Assembly (NCBI GenBank): GCA_041584015.1
Contig: JBFHES010000072.1
Span: 1 to 17,400 of the forward strand
DNA length: 17,400 nt
Direction of reading: 5' to 3'
DNA from: JBFHES01 sp041584015
Lineage (GTDB): Bacteria; Bacteroidota; Bacteroidia; Bacteroidales; M50B96
Shown one piece after another: positions 1-7,624 of the stretch (the first letter of the stretch is position 1; every line of letters begins with the position of its first letter). The translations under genes and the position numbers were made by a program. Below the pieces are notes generated by a model, which worked only from the letters and a program-made list of their open reading frames with translations, ran no database searches and was not told the DNA's origin.

Positions 1-180
1 ATCAAACATATCAACAAAGTCTTCTATCTGAGCTTGAACTCTTAGGCTATTACGCTTTGATATAGAACTTTTTGCATATTGATAAACAAAGATACTAAGT
101 CCGATAAACAACAAAGTAAGCAGTGATAGTACAAATGCATTAAATTGCACTCTGAGACTAAATCTTTTAAAAATATTCAT
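1..180 (-). CDS. Membrane sensor-like protein, N-terminal part only (runs off window)
   Basis: Sixty codons read on the minus strand from an ATG whose complement lies at 178-180, and the frame stays open to the window edge. The protein starts with a short basic stretch (MNIFKRFSLR), followed by one hydrophobic membrane segment at about residues 14-34 and then a polar segment containing SKRNSLRVQ. A short cytoplasmic start, one membrane helix and then a presumed periplasmic region is the usual opening of bacterial sensor kinases, chemotaxis-type receptors and PP2C-type phosphatases with extracytoplasmic sensing domains. No catalytic domain lies inside the window, so the class cannot be decided. 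No clear promoter was found in front of it. That it is a real gene start is fairly safe; its sensor role is inference from topology alone. Confidence 0.6.
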   Translation of the reverse strand, partial: MNIFKRFSLRVQFNAFVLSLLTLLFIGLSIFVYQYAKSSISKRNSLRVQAQIEDFVDMFD

Positions 181-293
181 GTTCGCAAATGAATTTGTTT
201 GCTTGTTGTTACGGAAGATTTATTGTTTTGTTATGTTTCAGATAACAATCAATTAAGCCCATCAAATAGCCCTTTCACGCTCAAGTAATTAAA

Positions 294-327
294 GAAAAAA
301 AATGGTTCCGATGTAACACCGGAACCA
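294..327 (-). terminator. Rho-independent terminator of the VWA gene
   Basis: A perfect 8-bp stem (TGGTTCCG at 303-310 with CGGAACCA at 320-327, 9-nt loop) is followed, reading the minus strand, by eight T residues (294-302 region). It lies about 57 bases beyond the stop codon of the minus-strand VWA gene and would end that transcript before the next minus-strand gene. Confidence 0.8.
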
Positions 328-384
328 CTGAGTATTAAGGGAGTTTAAAAGCATGGACTCCTCCAGCTTTTTTCTTGGAATATA

Positions 385-2280
385 TTAATCAAGATTAGAA
401 TATCTTGCGTTTAACGCATTAGCCGTATTAACTAAATTAATCAGCTCGGAACGATAACCAAATTCATCGTCACCTTTAGCTTGCTTTAACATAGCAAGAA
501 TTGATTTATAGCTTAAGTTACCTGAATATTCAGAATCACGCAATAGCATTCCAAAACCTGCTACCGAGGATGCAAACAAAAAGTTTTCCTTTGGTAGCTC
601 GGTATATATTTCTGAGCGCGTAACATGCTTTCTAATTAGTTTGCTGGTTTCACTTTCCGGCAGTTTATAGCGCAGCTTTACGGTCATTAAGTCATCGCTT
701 TTAATAGTTCTGCTTAATTGATATTCCAGCCTATCAACACCAGATACCTCCATATTTGAATTGGCTTTAACTAATTCATAGAGGGCTGTAACCGTATGAC
801 CGGCACCTATGTCTCCGGCATCTTTAGCGTCATCATTAAAATCTTCCTTATTTAATAAGCGATTCTCATAACCAATTAATCGATATGCTTTAACCTGGGC
901 AGGATTAAACTCTATCTGAAATTTAACATCTTTGGCAATTGTAAATAATGTCCCGAACAATTCCGTTCCAAAAACTTTACGGGCTTCCATCACATTATCT
1001 ATATAGGCATAGTTTCCATTCCCTGCATTCGATATTTTTTCCATTTTAGCATCTTTGTAATTTCCCATTCCAAAACCAAGTGCGGTGAGAAAAATATCAA
1101 GCTCGCGCTTCTCTTCAATTAATCGAACCATGGCTGCATCGCTGCTTTCGCCAATATTAAAATCTCCGTCGGTTGCTAAAATCACACGATTATTACCATT
1201 TGGAATATAGTTTTGTTGCGCAACATTGTAGGCGAGTCGTATGCCTGCACCGCCTGCCGTTGATCCTCCCGAACTTAGCTTATCCAAAGCTTGATAAATA
1301 GCTGCCTTATCGTTTCCATCAACAGAGTTAAGCACGAGACCTGCCGCTCCTGCATACACAACAATCGCCACTTTATCTTGTACTCTTAAATTATCCACTA
1401 ATATTTTAAATGATGATTTAAGTAATGGCAATTTATTTGAGGCATTCATTGATCCTGAAACATCAATTAAAAAAACCAAATTACTTGCTGGAGCCTCTGT
1501 GGCTGTCAATTCTTTTCCTTTTAAGCCAATAAGCAGTAAATCATTTTCGCTATTCCAAGGACATTTACTCATCTCCATATTTATTGAAAAAGGATCGCTT
1601 CCATTTGGCTGTTCATAAGCATAATTAAAGTAGTTAATCATTTCCTCAATACGCACTGCATCCTTGGCAGGCATTTGCTTATTATTAAGGAATCGTCGAA
1701 CATTCGCATACGACGCCCGGTCAACATCTACAGAAAATGTTGATAAAGGGTGATCATGCACCGATAAATATCCATTCTCGTGAATGAGATCATACTGTTC
1801 GGTATTAAACGACTCTTGCCTAGTATGGGGTAGATAACTTCTCATACTAGATTTTTGCACCTGGGTACCATTCATTTCGAGCGACATGTGTGTTGGCATA
1901 TCACAGTCAATCATTTCTGCATCATCTTCAACAACAATAATTTCTTTAATAATTGCGACTTCGTGCCTAAGCTTAATGGTCTTTGAGATAAGCGCTTTTC
2001 CGGCAACTTCGATGTTCTCTATTTTAGTATTTTCATAGCCAACAGCCTCTGCCAACAGGCTATATTTCCCTTCTGCAACATCCGTAAACTCAAACACACC
2101 ATTTATATCTGTTAGCATTATAGCGCATTCTGATGCAGCATTGCAACAAGATACTTTCGCAAATGGAATAGGCTCATTGGATTTCGCATCATAAACAACA
2201 CCCTTAATAACACCAGTTGCCATTAACTGAGTTGAGCTGAGCAGCATCAATACAAAAAGGTTAATTAGTATTTTTCTCAT
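385..2280 (-). CDS. Exported von Willebrand factor A protein with carboxypeptidase-regulatory-like domain (YfbK type)
   Basis: 631 residues. A Sec signal peptide occupies residues 1-22 (MRKILINLFVLMLLSS, then small residues). Residues about 23-110 form a carboxypeptidase-regulatory-like beta-sandwich (GVVYDAKSNEPIPFAKV, GVFEF, GYEN). An acidic linker follows, then the VWA-N region (about 170-225, STFSVDVDRASYANVRRFL, EEMINYF). The VWA domain, about 265-440, has a complete metal-ion-dependent adhesion site: D273-x-S275-x-S277, T341 and D371. The C-terminal part (about 445-625) matches the DUF3520/YfbK C-terminal family. Order and length are normal for the Bacteroidota family called VWA domain-containing or YfbK-like. 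It probably binds another protein through the metal site, in the periplasm or at the surface; the partner is unknown. It is a single transcription unit with its own terminator, divergent from the response regulator. Confidence 0.9.
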   Translation of the reverse strand: MRKILINLFVLMLLSSTQLMATGVIKGVVYDAKSNEPIPFAKVSCCNAASECAIMLTDINGVFEFTDVAEGKYSLLAEAVGYENTKIENIEVAGKALISKTIKLRHEVAIIKEIIVVEDDAEMIDCDMPTHMSLEMNGTQVQKSSMRSYLPHTRQESFNTEQYDLIHENGYLSVHDHPLSTFSVDVDRASYANVRRFLNNKQMPAKDAVRIEEMINYFNYAYEQPNGSDPFSINMEMSKCPWNSENDLLLIGLKGKELTATEAPASNLVFLIDVSGSMNASNKLPLLKSSFKILVDNLRVQDKVAIVVYAGAAGLVLNSVDGNDKAAIYQALDKLSSGGSTAGGAGIRLAYNVAQQNYIPNGNNRVILATDGDFNIGESSDAAMVRLIEEKRELDIFLTALGFGMGNYKDAKMEKISNAGNGNYAYIDNVMEARKVFGTELFGTLFTIAKDVKFQIEFNPAQVKAYRLIGYENRLLNKEDFNDDAKDAGDIGAGHTVTALYELVKANSNMEVSGVDRLEYQLSRTIKSDDLMTVKLRYKLPESETSKLIRKHVTRSEIYTELPKENFLFASSVAGFGMLLRDSEYSGNLSYKSILAMLKQAKGDDEFGYRSELINLVNTANALNARYSNLD

Positions 2281-2318
2281 AATTTGTAGATTTTTGGGTT
2301 AATAATCTTATCAAACTA

Positions 2319-2330
2319 TGGATGCATCCA
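2319..2330. repeat. 12-bp perfect palindrome in the divergent promoter region
   Basis: TGGATGCATCCA is fully self-complementary and lies about 40-50 bases upstream of the VWA start codon, in the 256-base gap shared with the divergent response regulator. It has the size of a dimeric regulator site, but there is no second copy nearby and no motif I can assign. The rest of the gap is AT-rich; I found no convincing TAnnTTTG promoter for either gene. Confidence 0.3.
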
Positions 2331-2536
2331 GCCTTTTATTTCCATAACAAGAAAACAAATCAATATCAGTGTTTACAAAAGATCAACTAAACCAACTATT
2401 AATCATCCACTTAAAACAATATTAATAAAGATTCAATAAATTGGAGATTATAGCGACATTATTGAAACCTTATTAAAGTATCTCAGTATAAAAGCTTGTA
2501 AAGAAAGTGGGAAAACAGTACATATTTAAATCTATA

Positions 2537-2938
2537 ATGGAAAGCTCAATCACAAACAAATCACTCAGAGTCTTGCTTGCGGAGGATAATATAATCAACC
2601 AAAAGGTAGCGACCATCAACATTAATAAGATGGGACATACGGTTGATTTGGCAAACAACGGACAAATTGCCCTCGAAAAATTCCAAGGAAACACGTATGA
2701 TCTTATATTTATGGATCTTCAAATGCCAGTAATGGATGGCATAGAAGCCACCAAAAGAATAAGGGAATTTGAGATGATGCATAAAAGTCCTAATCCGATA
2801 AGAATTGTGGCCATGACTGCCAGTGCAATGCCAGAAGATAAATACATATGCTTTGAAGCAGGAATGAACGATTACGTAAGCAAACCCTTTAATAAGGCAG
2901 ATTTGTATCGCATATTTGATGACCTGCAAAGTGCATAA
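2537..2938 (+). CDS. Orphan single-domain response regulator (receiver domain)
   Basis: 133 residues from the ATG at 2537. The frame also holds a GTG at 2507 that would add ten residues, but these fall outside the fold, so the ATG is preferred. The whole protein is one receiver domain: acidic pair E16/D17 (LLAEDN), phospho-acceptor D60 (LIFMDLQMPVMDG), T94 (AMTAS) and K116 (SKPF). Every residue needed for phosphorylation is present. The sequence style (AEDNIINQKVA, MDLQMPVMDGIEA) is that of receiver domains at the ends of hybrid histidine kinases, such as those of the RcsC/BarA type, so it probably takes phosphate from a hybrid kinase or phosphotransfer protein encoded elsewhere. There is no output domain: it acts through protein contact or as a phosphate sink. 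Monocistronic, closed by a strong terminator. Confidence 0.9.
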   Translation: MESSITNKSLRVLLAEDNIINQKVATININKMGHTVDLANNGQIALEKFQGNTYDLIFMDLQMPVMDGIEATKRIREFEMMHKSPNPIRIVAMTASAMPEDKYICFEAGMNDYVSKPFNKADLYRIFDDLQSA

Positions 2939-2956
2939 ACATTTAAAATATTTTGC

Positions 2957-2991
2957 AAAAAGCCGCTGACTAAAATTCAGCGGCTTTTTTT
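2957..2991 (+). terminator. Rho-independent terminator after the response regulator
   Basis: A stem of AAAAAGCCGCTGA (2957-2969) with TCAGCGGCTTTTT (2977-2989), loop of 7 nt, continues into a run of seven T residues to 2991. It starts 18 bases after the stop codon and separates the response regulator from the large repeat gene. Confidence 0.92.
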
Positions 2992-3028
2992 ATGCAATTT
3001 AATTAAATGCCATACGTTCAGCTTTTAA

Positions 3029-3060
3029 TTTGTGGAATTGAAAAAGGTTTAGAACATTTG
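3029..3060 (+). promoter_or_regulatory. Candidate Bacteroidota-type promoter of the repeat-protein gene
   Basis: TTTG at 3029-3032, a 20-base spacer, then AACATTTG at 3053-3060. This matches the Bacteroidota consensus (TTTG, about 19 bases, TAnnTTTG) except for one base at the first position of the -7 box. The expected start of transcription falls about 10-15 bases before the TTG start codon, giving a very short leader. Weak by itself, but the position between a terminator and a gene supports it. Confidence 0.4.
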
Positions 3061-3078
3061 CAAAATTTTACTTTTTAG

Positions 3079-6000
3079 TTGATAAAACATCGCATAAATA
3101 AATTCGTTAAGCTATTTACCTTTTTAGTACTGACACTCTGTGCTGTCTCAATGGCCTCCGCACAAGATGCTCCCAAATTTCGGGTATATGGTAAACTAAG
3201 CGCAGATATTGGAAAACTATCCAATGTTGAGCTGGCTGTATATAAAAATGGCGCTTTTGAAGAGACCATAAATATTAGCAAAAAGCAGAAGTTCGACTAC
3301 GAATGTGATTTTCAAAGCAAATATAAATTCGAAATAATAGCTGAAGGCTACGTAAATCAGAGCTTTGAAGTAAATACCATTGTTCCGGATAATGTTCTTG
3401 CTAACAACAACGATTTCCCGCCGGTTCAAACCAATCTTACACAATTTAAAAAATTTGACAACGGCGACTATTACAGATTAGATGTCCCGGTACTTACTAT
3501 TAAATATGAATCCAATATTGATCATTTTGAGTTTGACTATGATGAGTACGAAGACTTGGTTAGTATCCTTTCCGAAGAAAACCAAGGATATAAGAAGGAA
3601 GCTGAAAACCTGGCAAGCAATGACAAAGATGATGGTAAACAAAAATCCTACGATAAAGCTGTTGCTAACGCCGACAAATTGTTAGCAGCCAATCAGCATT
3701 TAAAGGCACGAAGCACATATGAACAAGCACTAATTTTTCAACCACAGGCTGCTTATCCAAAACAAAAAATAATTGAAATAGATACCTGGAGAAAAGAGCA
3801 ACACAAAAAAGAGCAGAAGTTATCGCAAAAAGATATTGATTACGACCAGTATATTAAAGATGCAGACAAACTAAATAAGCAGCAAAAATATGCAGATGCA
3901 AAAAAGCTGTACCAAAAAGCGCTTGACGTAAAACCAAACGAGAACTACCCCAGGTACAAATTAGAAGATATTGAAACTACAATTGTATTTAAGGAGAAGG
4001 ATAATAAATATAGGAAGCTGCTGGCGGAAGGCGACAAGTTCCTGGATAAAAAAGCTTATGCAGATGCCAAACAAAAATATTCCGATGCACTGGTAATAAA
4101 ACCTGATGAGAAGTATCCGAAGAATAAGATTAACGAGATTAATGGTATTCTGGCAAATAAGGAAAAGAACAAGGATAAAGATGCTAAAAGAGATGCGGCT
4201 TATAACGACTTTATTGCCAGAGCCGACCGATTATTTGATCAGCAGGATTATAAGGCCTCAAGACAGGACTATGCACATGCAGGTCAAATAAAACCGTCGG
4301 AAAATTACCCAAATCAAAGAATAGCTGAAATAGACGGCATACTTGAAAAGCAAGCCAGCGATCGAGTTCAAAAAGCAGCAAATAATGAAGCCTACACCCG
4401 TGCGATTGCAGCTGGCGACAAACTATTTGGCAAAAGTAATTATGAAGAATCGAAAGCTAAGTATCAGGATGCATTAAGCTATAAGCCAAACGAAAGCTAT
4501 CCGCAAGAAAAAATAACAGAAATTGACGGTATCCTATTATCAATAGCCAACGAAAAAGCTTCTCGCGAAAAGCTAGACAATGATTATAATCTTGCAATTG
4601 AGAATGGAGACAGGTTACTCTCAAAATCAGATTATTTGGGAGCAAAATCATCGTACCAGCAGGCAACAAATCTAAAACCAGCTGAAAGCTATCCGCAAAA
4701 GAAAATTCGTGAAATTGACAATTTACTTGCGCAACTCGATCAAGCGGAAAGAGAAAAAGCACAGCTTGAAGCAGATTACGCTGCGGCAATTGCTGCGGGC
4801 GATAATCAATATAACGCGGAACAATATGTATTTGCAAAAACCAACTACGAAAAAGCCCTTAGTCTAAAGCCAACCGAGCCGCATCCAAAGAACCGGATTG
4901 TGGAAATTGATAAAATTCTAGCTGAGCAAGCGAAATTAATAGCTGAGCAAAATGCCCTTAACGACAGGTACAATGGATCAATCGCTAAGGCAGATGAGTT
5001 GCTGGCAAAAAAAGCATACCCCGAGGCAAAGGCCGGATACAGCTACGCCTTAACCATTAAACCAAATGAAAGCTATCCGCAAACTAAAATTAATGAAATT
5101 GATGAGCTAATTCGCCAACAAGAACTTGAACGATTGAATCAGGAAGAAATTGATAAAAACTACAATGCAGCCATTGCAAAGGCTGATAATTTCTATAACA
5201 CAACCGACTTAGTAAATGCAAAATCAGCCTATACTGATGCACTTTCTTACAAACCAAAAGAAACTTACCCAGCCAGCCGGATTAAACAAATTGACGCTAA
5301 AATTGCCCAACTCAACAAAGCTGAAAGAGACAAAGCCAAACTAGAAAGCGATTATCAAGCGGCAATCACAAATGGTGATAATGCATTTGCCGAGGATAAT
5401 TATATTGTATCAAAGAACAACTTTCAGCAAGCCTTATCCTTAAAAGCAAATGAAGCCTACCCTACTGATAAGATTACAGAGATTGATAGAATTCTGGCGG
5501 AGCAAGCAAAGCTGAGAGCAGAACAATCGGCGATAGATAATAAATACAATTCGGCAATATCGAAAGCAGATCAACTTTTCACTAAAGAGAATTTTGAAGA
5601 ATCAAAGGCGACCTATGTATACGCACTCACTTATAAACCTGATGAAATTTATCCGAAAGACAGGATTGCAGAAATTGACCTCATTCTAATAAAACTCTTA
5701 GATCAGGAGAAAGCAGCCGAAGAGTTAAATGCACGCTATGATGCCGCAATAAAGAAAGCAGATAATCAACTTCTAAAAAAGGAATATGCTTTATCGAAAA
5801 ACACCTTTGAACAAGCATTGAGCTATAAACCAAACGAACGCTACCCGAAAACAAAAATTAGCGAAATAGAGAAAATCCTTTCAAGCCTGGCCGAGGCTGA
5901 CAGAGCGCAACAATTGTTAGATGAGAATTATCAAAAAGAAATTAATACGGCTGACGAAAAATTTGAAAACAGAAATTATTACGGAGCCAAAACACATTTC

Positions 6001-7542
6001 AACAAAGCGCTTAAATTAAAGCCTGAGGAAAAATATCCGAAGAACAAACTTCTTGAAATCGATAAAATATTGGCGAACCTGGCTCAGGATGAAGAAGAGC
6101 GTGCTAGAAAGGAAAAGCAATACGACGAAATTATAAAAAAGGCAGATCAGGAATTTGCTGAAAAAACATATCGAAAAAGTAAAGATTCTTATGAATTTGC
6201 ATTACGAATTTTACCGGACAAAGAACATCCAAAAATGCGTATTAGTAAGATTGATGAGATTTTAAATCAACTGGAAAAAACACAAAAGAATGCCTTGCAA
6301 AGGCAGCAGTATGAAAAGCTGGTTAAGAAAGGAGACAGAGAATTTAAACGCGAAGAATATTCCTTCTCAAAGCAATCATTCAGAGAAGCACTTGATATTA
6401 TTCCTAGCGAAGAATACCCACGTGACATGATATCAAAAATTGAGGAGATCATGAGAAACAGGGATGAACTTGCTTCGAGTAATGCTGCAGTTAACAAGCA
6501 ATATGATGACCTGATAAAAAAAGCAGATAACTCTTTTGACAATGAGATTTATGAGGATGCACGCTCCTACTATAAAGCAGCAATTGAGGTAAAGGACAGT
6601 CATCCCTATCCACATGATAGAATCAAAGAAATTGATTGGATCATGGATGAGAAGTATAAGGTATTGATTAGTCCGGCTCATGAAAGCGGGCCTTACTTAA
6701 CAGCCATTGAAAATGCCGACAAGGCTCTTAAGAAAGAAGAATTAACCATTGCGGAGTTCTACTACACACGTGCTTCGGGCTTTAGACCCTTTGAAGTGTA
6801 CCCGAAGAATCAGCTAAAGGAAATTGAAAAAATGCGCGCCCGCATTAAATACAATGCAATTGATGAGAAATACAACACAGCCATAAAAAAGGGAGATGGC
6901 TTATTTGATGACAAAGAATTTCCGGCAGCTAGATTCTATTTTAAAAAGGCCCATGCGCTAAAGCCTGATGAAATGTTACCTATAGTTAGAATTAAAGATA
7001 CCGAAAACGGAATTCGATTAATGAAACGTGGAGAGGTAGATAAGGATTTTGACAAAGCTATGCGTTACGGTTTATCTGCGCTAAGTAACGAAGAATACAT
7101 GGTTGCAGAGTTCTATTTTGATAAAGCTGCATTACTAAAGCCTGAAGAATCAGCTCCTGTGATTAAACTAGAGGAGATTCAAAATATAAAGAGCAATTTA
7201 GAATTGGGAGATACCGACGAACAGTACCGTGAAGCTATACGTATGGCAGATAGTTATTATAACAATGGAGTGTTAGCATCTGCAAGATATTTCTACAAAA
7301 AGGCGCGCACCTATAAACCAACGGCAAGTTATCCTTCCGATCAACTGGATGAAATTAAAGCCTTTTATGATCCGGAGTTTCGATTGAAAGAAGCGGCATT
7401 TAAAAGTGCCATTGAGCGTGCCGATAAGGCATTGAAACAGAATGACACCGAACTGGCTAAGCTAATGTACAATAAGGCCAAGGAGATTAAGCCCAAGAAC
7501 AAATACGTTGATCAGCAGCTGAAGAAGATATCACAGTTATAA
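3079..7542 (+). CDS. Giant exported TPR-like repeat protein
   Basis: 1487 residues. The start is TTG at 3079, directly after an in-frame TAG (3076-3078). The next in-frame ATG lies inside the signal peptide and would destroy it, so TTG is preferred. Residues 1-29 are a Sec signal peptide ending MASAQ-D. Residues about 34-105 form a carboxypeptidase-regulatory-like beta domain (VYKNGAF, FEIIAEGYVNQSFEV), followed by an acidic stretch to about 190. The rest is 21 helical units built on Y..AI.KAD.LF...Y..AK..Y..AL..KP.E.YP...I.EID. The first part of each fits one TPR; the remainder is a charged linker helix likely to form coiled coil. There is no membrane segment or lipobox after the signal peptide, so it should be periplasmic or exported as a long superhelical scaffold. 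I recognise the type as recurrent in Bacteroidota but know no assigned function. Confidence 0.85.
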   Translation: MIKHRINKFVKLFTFLVLTLCAVSMASAQDAPKFRVYGKLSADIGKLSNVELAVYKNGAFEETINISKKQKFDYECDFQSKYKFEIIAEGYVNQSFEVNTIVPDNVLANNNDFPPVQTNLTQFKKFDNGDYYRLDVPVLTIKYESNIDHFEFDYDEYEDLVSILSEENQGYKKEAENLASNDKDDGKQKSYDKAVANADKLLAANQHLKARSTYEQALIFQPQAAYPKQKIIEIDTWRKEQHKKEQKLSQKDIDYDQYIKDADKLNKQQKYADAKKLYQKALDVKPNENYPRYKLEDIETTIVFKEKDNKYRKLLAEGDKFLDKKAYADAKQKYSDALVIKPDEKYPKNKINEINGILANKEKNKDKDAKRDAAYNDFIARADRLFDQQDYKASRQDYAHAGQIKPSENYPNQRIAEIDGILEKQASDRVQKAANNEAYTRAIAAGDKLFGKSNYEESKAKYQDALSYKPNESYPQEKITEIDGILLSIANEKASREKLDNDYNLAIENGDRLLSKSDYLGAKSSYQQATNLKPAESYPQKKIREIDNLLAQLDQAEREKAQLEADYAAAIAAGDNQYNAEQYVFAKTNYEKALSLKPTEPHPKNRIVEIDKILAEQAKLIAEQNALNDRYNGSIAKADELLAKKAYPEAKAGYSYALTIKPNESYPQTKINEIDELIRQQELERLNQEEIDKNYNAAIAKADNFYNTTDLVNAKSAYTDALSYKPKETYPASRIKQIDAKIAQLNKAERDKAKLESDYQAAITNGDNAFAEDNYIVSKNNFQQALSLKANEAYPTDKITEIDRILAEQAKLRAEQSAIDNKYNSAISKADQLFTKENFEESKATYVYALTYKPDEIYPKDRIAEIDLILIKLLDQEKAAEELNARYDAAIKKADNQLLKKEYALSKNTFEQALSYKPNERYPKTKISEIEKILSSLAEADRAQQLLDENYQKEINTADEKFENRNYYGAKTHFNKALKLKPEEKYPKNKLLEIDKILANLAQDEEERARKEKQYDEIIKKADQEFAEKTYRKSKDSYEFALRILPDKEHPKMRISKIDEILNQLEKTQKNALQRQQYEKLVKKGDREFKREEYSFSKQSFREALDIIPSEEYPRDMISKIEEIMRNRDELASSNAAVNKQYDDLIKKADNSFDNEIYEDARSYYKAAIEVKDSHPYPHDRIKEIDWIMDEKYKVLISPAHESGPYLTAIENADKALKKEELTIAEFYYTRASGFRPFEVYPKNQLKEIEKMRARIKYNAIDEKYNTAIKKGDGLFDDKEFPAARFYFKKAHALKPDEMLPIVRIKDTENGIRLMKRGEVDKDFDKAMRYGLSALSNEEYMVAEFYFDKAALLKPEESAPVIKLEEIQNIKSNLELGDTDEQYREAIRMADSYYNNGVLASARYFYKKARTYKPTASYPSDQLDEIKAFYDPEFRLKEAAFKSAIERADKALKQNDTELAKLMYNKAKEIKPKNKYVDQQLKKISQL
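3649..7530 (+). repeat. 21 tandem coding repeats, 192-nt (64-residue) period
   Basis: Units begin at about residues 191, 255, 311, 375, 439, 503, 567, 631, 695, 759, 823, 887, 951, 1015, 1078, 1142, 1206, 1265, 1324, 1383 and 1441 of the encoded protein. From 375 to 1015 the step is exactly 64 residues every time. The last four steps shorten to 58-59. At DNA level the copies have diverged, but short identities remain in register: the 15-mer GAAAGCTATCCGCAA occurs at 4492, 4684 and 5068, that is at multiples of 192. Confidence 0.9.
4729..5880 (+). repeat. Tandem duplication of a three-unit (576-nt) block inside the repeat gene
   Basis: The block 4729-5304 (residues 551-742) resembles 5305-5880 (residues 743-934) more closely than adjacent units resemble each other. 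Both open with AQL..AER.KA.LE.DY.AAI..GDN, and 64 residues later both carry ILAEQAKL.AEQ.A....YN in the linker. This points to a segmental duplication of three units at once. The third unit of each block is less alike. Confidence 0.6.
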
Positions 7543-7557
7543 TCAGTAACAGCCGCC

Positions 7558-7602
7558 AAAAAAAATTGGCTATGGTTTACTCCTGCGAGCAACCATAACC
7601 AA
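7558..7602 (-). terminator. Rho-independent terminator of the SRPBCC/GyrI-like gene
   Basis: A 12-bp stem (TTGGCTATGGTT at 7566-7577 with AACCATAACCAA at 7591-7602, one G-U pair, 13-nt loop) is followed on the minus strand by eight T residues (7558-7565 on the plus strand). It begins 22 bases past the stop codon of the minus-strand gene. Read on the plus strand it has no T run, so the repeat-protein gene has no obvious intrinsic terminator of its own. Confidence 0.8.
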
Positions 7603-7624
7603 CTTCCTACAATTATTTTATTGT

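Noticed and set aside
1..180. Naming the partial left-edge gene as a histidine kinase
   Set aside because: Only 60 residues with one membrane helix are visible; chemotaxis receptors and PP2C-type proteins begin in the same way.
3649..7530. Regular repetition at 192 bases as a possible CRISPR or other DNA-level repeat
   Set aside because: The repeats are in one continuous reading frame, conserved as protein and diverged as DNA, with no identical short repeats and spacers.
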